DNA of 64,000 nucleotides from positions 6,262,320 to 6,326,319 of the forward strand of contig NZ_AP022871.1 in assembly GCF_011764565.1 (NCBI RefSeq), in the 5' to 3' direction. The position numbers and the translations under genes were made by a program. The notes beneath the pieces are model-generated. The model was not told where the DNA came from and searched no databases. It saw only the letters and a program-made list of their open reading frames with translations. Source of the DNA: Phytohabitans suffuscus (lineage in GTDB: Bacteria > Actinomycetota > Actinomycetes > Mycobacteriales > Micromonosporaceae). Below are positions 17,808 to 26,744 of the stretch, piece by piece (positions within the stretch are counted from its first letter, which is position 1; each line of letters opens with the position of its first letter).

Positions 17808-17868
17808 GAGCTACCGCGACGCCCGCCGTTGGTCCAGACCGTTGCTCCCGCGGCCTCACCCTCCGCGG
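17808..17868 (+). repeat. ~60-bp gene-3' repeat, full copy
   Basis: Same element as at 8619-8678, with one extra T in the middle and a C/T change near the end. It starts 41 bases after the aminotransferase stop codon. Confidence 0.8.
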
Positions 17869-17959
17869 CTCCCCGGCACCCGGCCCTACGGCCCGGACCC
17901 CACCAGCACCCGCGGCAGCTCGCCCCGGATCCACTCCGGACCTTCCGGCGCCTGTCTAC

Positions 17960-19019
17960 AGAGCCTGTGTCTGAACGTGGGCGGGTGGTACGTGGGTGTC
18001 GCCCGTTGTGCGGCGTGGTGTGGGGCGGGGTGAGCGGGGCGGGCTCTTGGTAGGCAAGCGGTTCCTACACCAACTGCCTTCAAGAGCCCGCGATGTCACT
18101 GAACCCTGCCCCGCTCGCCCCGGCCAAGCCAGCCAGGGGTGTGTCCTGCCTGTGTGGCTGTGTCACCCGCACGCGCCGGTATCCGACCGATATGACCGAT
18201 GCCCAGTGGGCGGTCCTGGAACCACTGCTACCGACCCCGGCCTGTCTCCGGCCGACCGGTGGCCGGCCGGAGACCCACCACCGCCGTGCGGTCCTGGACG
18301 CGATCTTCTACCTGGTCGACAACGGTGTGAAGTGGCGGGCACTACCCGCTGACTTCCCGCCCTGGCGGACCGTCTACGGCTTGTTCGCCCGCTGGTCGGA
18401 CAACCTGGCCACGATCGAGCTGACCGACCGGCTACGCGCTTCGCTACGCGTCGTGCTGGCCGTAACCCACAGCCCACCGCCGGCTGTATCGACTCCCAGT
18501 CCGTGGCCGAGTCCGCCGAAGCTGCCGTCCCGGCCCGGACCAGCGGCTTCGACTTCTACAAAGGTCAACGGCCGCAACACCACATCAACGTCGACACCCT
18601 CGACCTCCTACTCCGCGTCGTGGTCACCGCCGCCAACATCCAAGACCAACACGCCGCCAGAGCCCCGCTACGCGACGCCGTCCGCCACAGCATCCGCCCG
18701 CCACATCTGGGCCGACCAGGGCCACCACGCCGACGCCCTGATCACCACCGCGAAACGCCTACTCAACATCACCATCCAGATCGTCCTACGACCCACCAAC
18801 CACACCGGACCAGGCAAAGGCTTCCACCCACTACCCCGCCACTGGGCCGTCGAACGCACCCTCGCCCGGATCAGCGGACACCGCCGCCGCGCCCGCGACG
18901 ACGACCGCCGCACCGACCACCACGAAACCTGGTCCACCGGGCCGCCACCCCACCATGACCCGAAGACGAGCCCGTTACCCCTAACACAACCCAACCAACC
19001 ACGCTCAGACACAGGCTCT
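17960..19019 (+). mobile_element. IS5-family-like insertion sequence (degenerate)
   Basis: Terminal inverted repeats are visible: AGAGCCTGTGTCTGAACGTGG at the left end (17960-17980) and, on the opposite strand, the same sequence with one change at 18999-19019. They bound about 1.06 kb with a broken transposase. A target duplication is not clear. The sequence to the right (19021 on) is a copy of the 'TTTCGTGGTCGAGG' repeat module also found near 1490 and 9770, so the element sits inside repeat DNA. Confidence 0.8.
18093..18960 (+). pseudogene. Broken DDE transposase of the IS5 family
   Basis: The first frame gives the N-terminal DUF4096-type domain (MTDAQWAVLEPLL from 18192, then DAIFYLVDNGVKWRALPADFPPWRTVYGLF). 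The first catalytic Asp region (CIDSQSVAESAEAAV) and VDTLDLLLRVVVTAANIQD are in a second frame from about 18480, and HIWADQGHHADAL with AVERTLARISGHRRRARDD return in the first frame. At least two frameshifts therefore interrupt it. Either the copy is dead or, given the indels elsewhere in the window, some of the breaks are sequence errors. Confidence 0.75.
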
Positions 19020-21016
19020 ATAGCTCCTTTCGTGGTCGAGGTCCGAGCGGATCGCGCGCTGCTCGGTCGCGGTGGGGGCGCCGATAGTCGCGCGAGGTCC
19101 CGGCGGCGAGGAGACCGGCGCGGTGTGCCCTTTGGGCCCGGCGAGCAGACCAGGTGCGGCGCCGCACTGCGCTGCGGCACGGTGCGTCGACAGCCCCAAC
19201 CCGGATAGGGCGGCGAACTCACCTCGACCCCAAGCTCCCCTACATCTGCCAGCGGATCGTGGGCGGGCCAGCCATCTTGTCAACCTGGCCGCGGGTCGCG
19301 GAGCGGGACTATCCGCTGCTGGAGGCCCGTCGTCCCTATGGGGCGGCCCACGTCCGCGATCAGCCGGATCCGGGTCCTGGGCACACGGCTCCCGGCTCCG
19401 CGCCTTCGCCGGCTGGGCAGCCGGGGGTTGAAGCTGGGTGGGGGAGCGCGGAGGGTGAGGCCGCGGGAGCAACGGTCCGGACCAATGGCGGACGTCGCGG
19501 TAGCCCGGGTCTGCGGGACAGCGACAGCGTGCCAGGATAGATAGGTCATTGAGGCTCCTTGGGAACGGGATGCAGGCTTCGACAACCCGCAGTCCCACCG
19601 GGAGCCCCGTCTCATATGGACGATCGACGCGCCACCAACCAGCCTGACCACCGCCCAAAATCAGGTTGTAAAGGGCTCGGTCTTGCGGCAGCCAGGAAAT
19701 GCGTTTAGTCGAGTCGGGTGGTGGGTCAAGCGTCAGGGTCTGCGGTTTCCGGAATCGCGGGTTGCCCGGTGAGCCGATTCGGTGACGTCTTCGTTTTTTG
19801 TGGGGTGGCGCAGGTCCGTTATGTTTCTTTATGTCGGTGGCGATCAGATGTTTGTTGGTGAGGTCGGCTGCGGTTCGGGCTTTCTGGTGTGGGGGTGCGG
19901 CGCATGGACCTTGTCGGTGGCGGGAGCGGGGTGCCTGTTCCGAGGTCGCTGGTGCGTGGGCGCTGCCGGGTGCTTCTGTTGTGGAGGTTTCGGGGATCGG
20001 CCCACGGTCCGGGGCCGGCGGCCGGGCCGTGTCCTGGCCGGTCAGGCTGTCCGCGTCCACCGGTGGCGGTGGCGGTGGTGTGTCACGGTCGACGGTCGCA
20101 TCTTCGCGCGGCGAGGTGGGCGGGGCCGGCGTCCGGCAGTCGGAGATCTGGTGGCGGATGCGGCGCAGTTTGCGCGCGTGGCGTTGCATTAGCCCCAGGC
20201 CCGATGGTGTTCGTGAGTGTCGCGGAACTCGTCATGCGCGGGCGAGTAGTTTCGGCGTCTGGTGCGGTCGCGCATGGTGTGTGTCTCGGTCTTGGTGAAC
20301 AGCTCAAACTGCCGCACGGTCTCTATTCTCTCGTAGTCCACCACCATTTTCTATCCCGCACCAGACATCGATCATGCCATTTATTTCCGATAGCGGGGAG
20401 CGCAATTTAAATGACCGCAGGACGTGCCGCCACGCCATTTAGCGCACAACAACCAGCGCGGCAGCGACATCCGCGCCTGGATCAACACCCCCGGCCCATC
20501 AACGGTAGCCACAGCGACCACGTTGTCCGGTGGCAAGCCGACCCGCACCGCAGGCGCGTCTCGCGCGCCGAGGAGCGGAAGCGGCGCGGCAGCCCCCTCA
20601 CACGAACCGATCTCGACTAGAGAGAGATCTCTCGGGCTCAGGGTAGGCGTAGCCGGGTCGCGGCTAGCTGTTTTCATCACCGCCCAGACCTTCCCGGGTG
20701 CGTAGCCGGGCAGTTGGTAGACGCGTAACCACGGGCGTGCGGCGAGCAGACCAGCCCGGCTACCGAGACCCCGGACAGCGCCCTCTGGCGGTGACCTTCA
20801 CGACCGGGTCCGGCCACGCGGCGACCAGGTGGTCGCCTTGGCGTTCAGCCCGCCCGCGACTGTTTTACCGCCGGCCACCGGTACCGCCGCCACCGGGGGC
20901 GATCGCTTCCCGTGTCGTGGTGACACTGACCCGGACCTTGAACATCCCGCCGATCGACGTCCGGATCCAGAAAGCGATCCCCGGACGCGGCACTGTGGAC
21001 ACCCGAAAGGTCTCTA
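19020..21016. other. Gene-poor region between two IS elements
   Basis: I see no convincing gene in these 2 kb. Bases 19021-19200 are a repeat module shared with about 1490-1600. An inverted ~60-bp repeat is at 19448-19506. Bases 19560-19900 include a minus-strand open frame rich in Pro, Ser and Thr and without family resemblance. An AT-rich island lies at about 20310-20415 (ATTTTCTATCCC, CCATTTATTTCCGATAG, GCAATTTAAATGACC). CACTGTGGACACC at 20992 is a diverged TGTCCACAG-type box beside the second IS. The area looks like a landing zone for mobile DNA. Confidence 0.5.
19448..19506 (-). repeat. ~60-bp gene-3' repeat, inverted copy
   Basis: Reverse complement reads GGGCTACCGCGACG at the start and CCTCACCCTCCGCG at the end; it matches the copies at 8619 and 17808 at most positions. 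Confidence 0.75.
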
Positions 21017-22043
21017 GGGCCTGTATCAAAGTGGGTCAGTGATGAAGTTCGGCGCGTCGTTGCTCGATGGGGGGCGAGGTCTCCGGTAGATGGTTTGTCG
21101 ACCAGGGCGAACCATCAGCACGGAGACCTCGTGGCCACTGTAGCGGTGACGAGGCGGCACGACCTGACCGACGCTCAGTGGGCGGTGTTGGAGCCGTTGC
21201 TGCCCGCCGCGCGTAGGTCTGGTCGGCCGCCGGCCTGGACAAGACGGCAGTTCATTGACGGGATCCGGTGGCGGGTCCGCGCTGGCGCACCGTGGCGGGA
21301 TGTCCCGGCCTGTTACGGCTCCTGGGCGGCTGCGGCGGCGTTGTTCCGTCGCTGGCAGCGTGACGGGACCTGGGCGCGGATCCTCACCGCGTTGCTGGCT
21401 CTTGCTGACGCGGCGGGGCGGATTACCTGGGGCGTATCGGTGGACTCGACCATCGCCCGGGTGCACCAGCACGCCGCCGGGGCGCGGAAAAGGGGGATCT
21501 GCAGGCTGAATCGCCCGGTGGGGTGCGTGCGGAGCCGGCCGATCACGCGCTGGGCCGCTCGCGGGGTGGGCTGACCACGAAGCTGCACCTGGGCTGCGAG
21601 CAGGGGCAGAAGCCGTTGTCGATCGTGTTGACCGCCGGGCAGCGCGGGGATAGTCCGCAGTTCGTGGCGGTGCTGGACGGTATCCGGGTGCCACGGCTGG
21701 GTGGTGGCCGGCCTCGCACCCGCCCGGACCGGGTCCTGGCGGACAAGGCGTACACGTCGAAGGGGAGCCGCTGCTACCTGCGCCGACGTGGTATCAAGGC
21801 GTGCATCCCGTCGAAAGCCGATCAGGACACCCAGCCGGCGCAAGCTGGGGTCCAAGGGCGGCCGGCCACCGGCATTCGACCCCGAAACTTACAAGCAGCG
21901 TCACGCGGTGGAGTGCGGCATCAACCGGCTCAAACGCAACCGCGCGGTCGCGACCCGACTCGACAAACTCGCCGTGCGCTACGAAGCCACCGTCCACATC
22001 GCTGCCATCAACGAATGGCTGTAACCGACTTTGATACACGCCC
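21017..22043 (+). mobile_element. IS5-family-like insertion sequence (IS427-group-like)
   Basis: The left end GGGCCTGTATCAAAGTGGGT (21017) and the right end, reversed, GGGCGTGTATCAAAGTCGGT (to 22043) are terminal inverted repeats of about 20 bp with two or three mismatches. Both ends abut TA (CTCTA before, TAGGC after), which fits a two-base TA target duplication. The element is 1.03 kb and holds one transposase region. It interrupts the 3' end of the ketoreductase gene at 22008-23015. Confidence 0.85.
21095..22024 (+). pseudogene. IS5-family DDE transposase with two frameshifts
   Basis: Read across three frames the protein is complete: an N-terminal domain (DLTDAQWAVLEPLLP, RQFIDGIRWRVRAGAPWRD), the first Asp in VDSTIARVHQHAAG, GRSRGGLTTKLHLGCEQGQKP, the second Asp in VLADKAYTSKGS, and the Glu in HAVECGINRLKRNRAVATRLDKLA. 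The first break is at AAAAGGGGG (about 21488-21496): one extra G would restore GDLQAE. The second is near 21840. Some IS5 members use programmed -1 slippage, but two breaks, and the same pattern in cluster genes, point to missing bases. The element may be functional in reality. Confidence 0.75.
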
Positions 22044-23015
22044 TAGGCGGGAGGCAGGGGTGGGGGACAGGGCGGCGGTGACTGTCCACTCCAGACCGTC
22101 GTGGAGCGGTACCTGGGCGGTCCAGCCGGTGTGGCGGTGGAAGGCGGCCGGGTCGACGGTGGTGCTGGTGAGCTCGGCGGTGCTCAGCGGCCGTGGGGGC
22201 GGCACCGAGCCGACGGGGACCGGGGGCCGGCCGGTGCGGGTGGCGACGATGTGCGCGACCGTGCGGAAGGCGTCGCCCAGTGGGGTGCCGGTGCCGGTGC
22301 CGGCCAGCCAGTGACGGCCGGCCAGAGCGCCGGCGTGGTCGAGGGCGGCCAGCAGGGCGGCGGCGGCGTCGCGCACGTGGAGCAGGTCGCGCCGTACCGT
22401 GCCGTCGTGCCACATGGTGAGGGGGTCGCCGGCGACGGCGCGGCGGATCATGGCGGTGAGCGCGCCGCTGTCGAGGCGGCCGTTCGCGTGGCTGTGGCCG
22501 TAGACGGTCGGCAGGCGCACCGAGACGCCGCGTACCGCGCCCTGGGCGCTGGCCCGCAGCAGCGCGCGCTCGGCCGTGTGCTTGTCGCGCTGGAAGGCGG
22601 TGTCCGGCCGGTCGGTCTCGGTGCCGTCGAGCAGGGCCCGGGGTGGGACGCCGACCTGCGTGACCGTGCCCGCGTAGAGCACGGCGGGCGGCGCCGACCG
22701 GTCTGATCGGGCGCTCAGGGTGTCCAGGACGCCCGCCATCACGCGGGCGTTCAGGTCGCCGGCGCGCGGGTCGGCGAGGAGATGGACCACCGCGCCGGCA
22801 CCGTCCACTGTCGAGCGGAGCTGGTCGGGGTCGGTCAGGTCGGCGGCCCGGACCTCGACCGCGGCGCGGGCGCCGGGCGGTGGCGGCGCGGGCTGGCGGC
22901 CGACCAGGCGCAGCCGCACCGGCCGCGCGGCGAGTGAGGCGGCCACGACCGAGCCGATGGTGCCGGTGGCCCCGAGCACCACGACGAGGGGGCGGCGGTC
23001 GGGTGGGGTGGGCAT
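22008..23015 (-). CDS. NDP-hexose 4-ketoreductase (SDR), C-terminus altered by IS
   Basis: An extended short-chain dehydrogenase of the deoxysugar 4-ketoreductase group (EryBIV/TylD-like). The NAD(P) site is VVLGATGTIGSVVAA near residues 11-25; LLADPRAGDLN, RLPTVYGHS and DLLHVRDAAAALLAALDHAG follow. The canonical YxxxK is seen as a diverged FQRDK segment, so activity should be checked. It would set the C-4 stereocentre of a deoxyhexose. ATG 23015 follows GGAGG and lies 14 bases after the upstream C-methyltransferase stop. The last 12 or so codons, including the stop at 22008, come from the right end of the IS, so the native C-terminus is lost. Confidence 0.75.
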   Translation of the reverse strand: MPTPPDRRPLVVVLGATGTIGSVVAASLAARPVRLRLVGRQPAPPPPGARAAVEVRAADLTDPDQLRSTVDGAGAVVHLLADPRAGDLNARVMAGVLDTLSARSDRSAPPAVLYAGTVTQVGVPPRALLDGTETDRPDTAFQRDKHTAERALLRASAQGAVRGVSVRLPTVYGHSHANGRLDSGALTAMIRRAVAGDPLTMWHDGTVRRDLLHVRDAAAALLAALDHAGALAGRHWLAGTGTGTPLGDAFRTVAHIVATRTGRPPVPVGSVPPPRPLSTAELTSTTVDPAAFHRHTGWTAQVPLHDGLEWTVTAALSPTPASRLGRVSKSVTAIR

Positions 23016-23029
23016 GCCGGTTCCTCCGG

Positions 23030-24264
23030 TCAGACGGTGTGCACGTCCGGGACGTAGCGCAGCCACCGGCCGCCGCCGCGCCGGAAGGCATGCTCCTTCG
23101 CCATGATCTCCTCGGCGTGGTTCCAGGCCAGGAGCAGCGCGTAGTCGGGGTAGGGGTCGGCGAACGCCTCGGGCGGGCGGACGGGCACGCGCATGCCCGG
23201 CGTCACCATGCCCTGCTTGCTCGGCGTCGAGTCGGTGATGAAGGGCAGCAGGTCGGGACCGATACCGCAGTAGTTGAGCAGCGTGGCGCTCTTCGCGGTC
23301 GCGCCGTACCCGGTCACCCGCCGTCCGGCGCGGCGCAGCGCGGTCAGCTCGGCCACCAGCGCGTCGCGGATCCGCGCGGTCTCGCCGGCGAACCGCACGA
23401 GCGTGGCCGGGTCGGCGAGCCCCCGCGCGTCCTCCTCGGCGATCAGCGCGCCGACCGCCGGCGCCGGGGTCGGGTGCCGGTGCGGGCGAGCGTGTAGCGC
23501 ACCTCGCCACCGTGGACGGGCAGGCGGCGCACGTCGACCACGTCGAAGCCGAAACGGCGCGCGGCCGCCCGGACCGAGCGGGCCGAGAAGAGGTAGAAGT
23601 GCTCGTCGTAGATCTGGTCGAACGCGGTCTTCGCGACGACGTCGCCGAGGTACGGGTCCTCGAAGACGAAGACGCCGTCCGGGGCGAGCAGCGCCTGCAG
23701 CCCGCGGAAGATCGAGTCCAGGTACGGGATGTGGCAGATCGTGTTGGCGGAGTAGACCACGTCCGCCGGCCCCTCCGCCGCGGCGACGGCCCGCGCCGTG
23801 GCCTCCTCGAAGAAGTCGCCCAGCACGCGCACGCCGCTGGCCCGCGCCATGCCGGCCACCCCGCCGGACGGCTCGAAGCCCAGGTGGCGCACGCCGGCGT
23901 CCTTCATGGACCGCAGCATCACCCCGTCGTTGCTGCCGATCTCGACCACGAACGGGTCGGGCCCGGTCAGCTCGGTGTGGACCAGCTCCTTGGCCACGGC
24001 CGCGAAGTGCTCGCTCATGTACGTCGAGCCGGAGGAGGTGAACGGGTAGTCGTCGCGGAACATCAGGCCGCGCGGCACCTCCTCGACCAGCTGCACGAGC
24101 GTGCAGGTGCGGCACTGGCCGGCGGCGAGCCGGAAGCGGAACTCCTCGGAGGTGTCGCCGGGCTCCCGGAACCGCTGCGAGATCGGCTGCGGCCCCAGGT
24201 CGAGGAACTCCTGGACGCGGCCGCCGCACACGCGGCACGCCGGGCTCTCGCGCTCCTCCGTCAC
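23030..24264 (-). CDS. NDP-hexose C-methyltransferase (frameshifted)
   Basis: A TylCIII-type C-methyltransferase of about 411 residues. The zinc site has CRVCGG near residue 10 and CRTC near residue 52; the SAM domain has VVEIGSNDGVML; VYSANTICHIPYLDS and EDPYLGDVV are family positions; the C-terminal domain has VTGYGATAKSATLLNYCGIG and LLAWNHAEEIMAKEHAF. The N-terminal part ends at 23443 in one frame, and the rest continues in another from about 23490 to the stop at 23030. One lost base near 23465-23490 explains this. GTG 24264 has GAGGAGG upstream. It is the first gene of an operon with the 4-ketoreductase. Confidence 0.82.
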
Positions 24265-24521
24265 GGCCCCTCCTCGCGTCTTCGGGCTGAGTGAGCATTG
24301 ACTATATCAACATGAAGTATCTAGGGCTACGGTGTACCTCGCGGCGCGGGGTTTACCGGTCCCGACGTCCACCGGTATCCTCCGTTCCAATAGGGTTTTC
24401 GGCGCGAAGCCGGTTCGCGGGTCAGTGCTGGAGTGTGCCGACCAAAGCTTTCGATTGATAGAGTGTTTTCCTGCCTGGGTGATGCGGGGAGCACGGCACT
24501 GACGTCGTCAGGAGTCTTGCG
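24265..24521. promoter_or_regulatory. Divergent promoter region with TTGACT box
   Basis: The 257-base divergent spacer separates the C-methyltransferase operon (minus) from the N-methyltransferase operon (plus). TTGACT at 24298-24303 and an AT-rich stretch to about 24323 (ATATCAACATGAAGTATC) are the strongest promoter-like signals. The motif TGAAGTATC recurs at 26621-26629 upstream of the NHL protein gene. A -10 element cannot be fixed: TATCTA gives a 14-base spacer and TAGGGC 18 bases. Confidence 0.5.
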
Positions 24522-25243
24522 ATGGGATACAGCGACGAGCTCGCCGACGTCTACGACCTGATCTTCCACAGCCGCGGCAAGGACTACGGCGGCGAGGCGG
24601 CCGAGGTGGTGCGGCAGGTCCGCCAGAGGCTTCCGGACGCGGGCTCGCTGCTCGACGTCGGGTGCGGCACGGGCAACCACCTGGAGCGCTTCCGCGAGGT
24701 CTTCGACCACGTCGAGGGCGTCGAGCCGGCGGCCTCGATGCGCCGGCGGGCCGAGAAGAAGCTGCCGTCCGTGCGGATCCACGCCGCGGACATGCGCGAC
24801 TTCCGCCTCGACCGCGAGTTCGACGCGGTGTCCTGCATGTTCGGCCCGATCGGCTACATGGCCGACGAGACGCAGCTGCGCGCCGCGGTCCGGTGCATGG
24901 CGGCCCACCTGGTGCCGGGAGGCGTGCTCGTGCTCGATCCGTGGTGGTTCCCGGAGAAGTTCATCGACGGGTACGTGATCGCCGAGGCCGCGCGGGAGGA
25001 GGGCCGCTCGGTCGCCCGCGTCTCGCACTCCGTGCGGACCGGCTCGTCGATGCGGATCACCGCCAGGTACCTGGTCGGCGACGCGGCGGGGATCACCGGG
25101 TTCCAGACCGAGGACACGCTGCGGCTGTTCCGCGAGGACCAGTACGCCGAGGCGTTCAGGAAGGCCGGGCTGGCCGTGGAGTACCTGCCGTCCGCGGCGA
25201 CCGGGCGCGGCCTGTTCGTCGGCACGCGGGGTGGGCCTCGTGA
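24522..25243 (+). CDS. dTDP-amino sugar N-methyltransferase (frameshift at 3' end)
   Basis: A DesVI/TylM1-type enzyme of about 240 residues, paralogous to those at 6660 and 37738. It shows DVYDLIFHSRGKDYGGEA, LLDVGCGTGNHLERF, ADMRDFRLDREFDAV, GGVLVLDPWWFPEKF and a terminal GRGLFVGTR. Relatives stop within a few residues of that motif. Here the frame stays open because the G4 run at 25228-25231 appears one G short; with G5 the protein ends GTRGWAS at TGA 25241-25243, which overlaps the next start. The in-frame extension to 26501 is antisense-like noise over the dehydratase gene. Confidence 0.82.
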
Positions 25244-26592
25244 CCCGCGCGATCCCCGCCACCGCGACCTTCGAGTGGATCGACACGCTGGCCCACCGCC
25301 TGCTGCGGGTCGACCTGGTGCCGCTCGAACGGCTGCGGGGCTGGGAGGAGGACCCGCGCACCGGGTTCCTGCGACACCGCACCGGGCGCTTCTTCACCGT
25401 CGTCGGGATCGAGAGCGCGGACGGGCGCGGCGGGCCCCGGTGGCGCCAGCCCATCCTCGACCAGCCCGACATCGGCATCCTCGGCGTGCTGGCCCGGATG
25501 GGGGAGGGCGTCCCGGAGCTGCTGGTGCAGGGCAAGGTCGAGCCGGGCAACGTCAACGGGGTACAGCTCGCGCCCACCGTCCAGGCGACCTCCAGCAACT
25601 ACGAGCGGGTGCACGGCGGCCGCGCGGTGCCCTACCTGGAGCTGTTCCGCGACCCGGCCGGGCGGCGGCTCGCCGACTGCCGCCAGTCCGAGCACGGCGA
25701 CTGGTTCGACCGCAAGAGCAACCGCAACATGGTGGTGGCCGTGGCCGGCCGGATCGAGCCGGATCCGGGCTTCCGCTGGCTCTCCCTGCCGGAGCTGCAC
25801 CGGATGCTCGAGGTCGACGACCTGGTCAACATGGACATGCGCAGCGTCCTCGCCTGCCTCCCGTTCGCCTCGACCGGGCTGCTCGACGGAGCCGACCGCG
25901 CCGGCGGCCTGGCCGGGGCGCTGGCCCGGTCCTACCGCCGTACGCGCTCGGCCTCCGGCACGCTCGCCGACGTCCAGGCGGCGCTCGCCGCGGCCCGCCG
26001 GTCGAGCCGGCTCGTGACGCACCGCCGGCCGCTGCGCGGGCTGCCCGGCTGGGTGCGCGCCGGAGGGGTCGTACGCCACGCCGGTGGCCGCCACTTCGAG
26101 GTCGTGGGCGTCGACGTGGCCGGCGAGGGGCGCGAGGTCGACCGCTGGTCGCAGCCGATGATCCGGGCGGTCGACGTCGGGCTCGCCGCGATGCTGGTGA
26201 CCCGGATCGACGGCGTGGCCCACGTGCTGGCCTCCTTCCGCGCCGAGCCCGGCTACCGCGCCCAGGTGGAGATCGGTCCGACGGTCTCCAGCCGCGGGCG
26301 CTGGGCGGACCTCGGCGCCGACGTGCTGCCCCCGCACCTGGCGACGATCCTGTCGCACTGCCCCGACGGGGTCCGCTTCGACGTCGTGCAGTCGGAGGAG
26401 GGCGGCCGGCTCTTCCAGACCCGTACCCGGCACCTCGTCGTCGAGAGCGGGTATGTCGAGCCGGGCCCGGGGCACCGGTGGCTGACCCTCGGACAGCTTG
26501 AAGCTCTGGTAGCTCAGGGGCATGCGGTCGACATCGATGCCAGGTCCCTGATGGCCTGCTTCCAAGCGCTGGTGACGCGCGATCCGGCGTGA
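25240..26592 (+). CDS. NDP-hexose 2,3-dehydratase
   Basis: An enzyme of the TylX3/EryBVI/Gra-orf27 family that removes the C-2 hydroxyl of NDP-4-keto-6-deoxyglucose, the first step toward 2-deoxysugars. The protein (450 residues) is a tandem of two similar halves; each has a QP(I/M)I/D motif, an EPG segment, a 'PTV' strand (LAPTVQATSSNYERVHGG in half one, IGPTVSSRGRW in half two) and a terminal 'VDIDARSLMACF' helix. I chose GTG 25240, whose TGA overlap with the repaired N-methyltransferase end implies coupling; GTG 25231 is the longer option. A paralogue is at 52855-51449. Confidence 0.87.
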   Translation: MTRAIPATATFEWIDTLAHRLLRVDLVPLERLRGWEEDPRTGFLRHRTGRFFTVVGIESADGRGGPRWRQPILDQPDIGILGVLARMGEGVPELLVQGKVEPGNVNGVQLAPTVQATSSNYERVHGGRAVPYLELFRDPAGRRLADCRQSEHGDWFDRKSNRNMVVAVAGRIEPDPGFRWLSLPELHRMLEVDDLVNMDMRSVLACLPFASTGLLDGADRAGGLAGALARSYRRTRSASGTLADVQAALAAARRSSRLVTHRRPLRGLPGWVRAGGVVRHAGGRHFEVVGVDVAGEGREVDRWSQPMIRAVDVGLAAMLVTRIDGVAHVLASFRAEPGYRAQVEIGPTVSSRGRWADLGADVLPPHLATILSHCPDGVRFDVVQSEEGGRLFQTRTRHLVVESGYVEPGPGHRWLTLGQLEALVAQGHAVDIDARSLMACFQALVTRDPA

Positions 26593-26603
26593 AAATCGCG
26601 CCA

Positions 26604-26631
26604 TTGACACTATCGGAAACTGAAGTATCGT
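26604..26631 (+). promoter_or_regulatory. Promoter-like TTGACA/TATCGT
   Basis: TTGACA at 26604-26609 and TATCGT at 26626-26631 are separated by 16 bases, 114 bases before the NHL-protein start. The spacer contains ACTGAAG. It overlaps the few bases after the dehydratase stop, so the NHL gene probably has its own promoter. Confidence 0.55.
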
Positions 26632-26744
26632 TAGCCCGACGGCGTCCGGGTCCAGGAATCTCACCACTCCTGAGGTGTGTCCACCCGCGAGGCGGCGGAT
26701 CCTCCAACCGGCGCCCCAGAAGCTCACCTCGAGGAGGCAGGCAG

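Noticed and set aside
19005..20189. 394-residue minus-strand ORF between the IS elements
   Set aside because: Low-complexity Pro/Ser/Thr-rich sequence in repeat DNA, crossing the end of an IS and two repeat modules; I could not support it as a gene.
21488..21496. AAAAGGGGG as a programmed -1 frameshift site in the IS transposase
   Set aside because: Possible in IS5 relatives, but a second break and the same kind of one-base loss in many non-IS genes make missing bases the simpler explanation.
24522..26501. Apparent fusion of an N-methyltransferase with a long C-terminal extension
   Set aside because: The extension is Arg/Ala/Pro-rich shadow of the 2,3-dehydratase gene. A G4 run before the motif end explains the lost stop.
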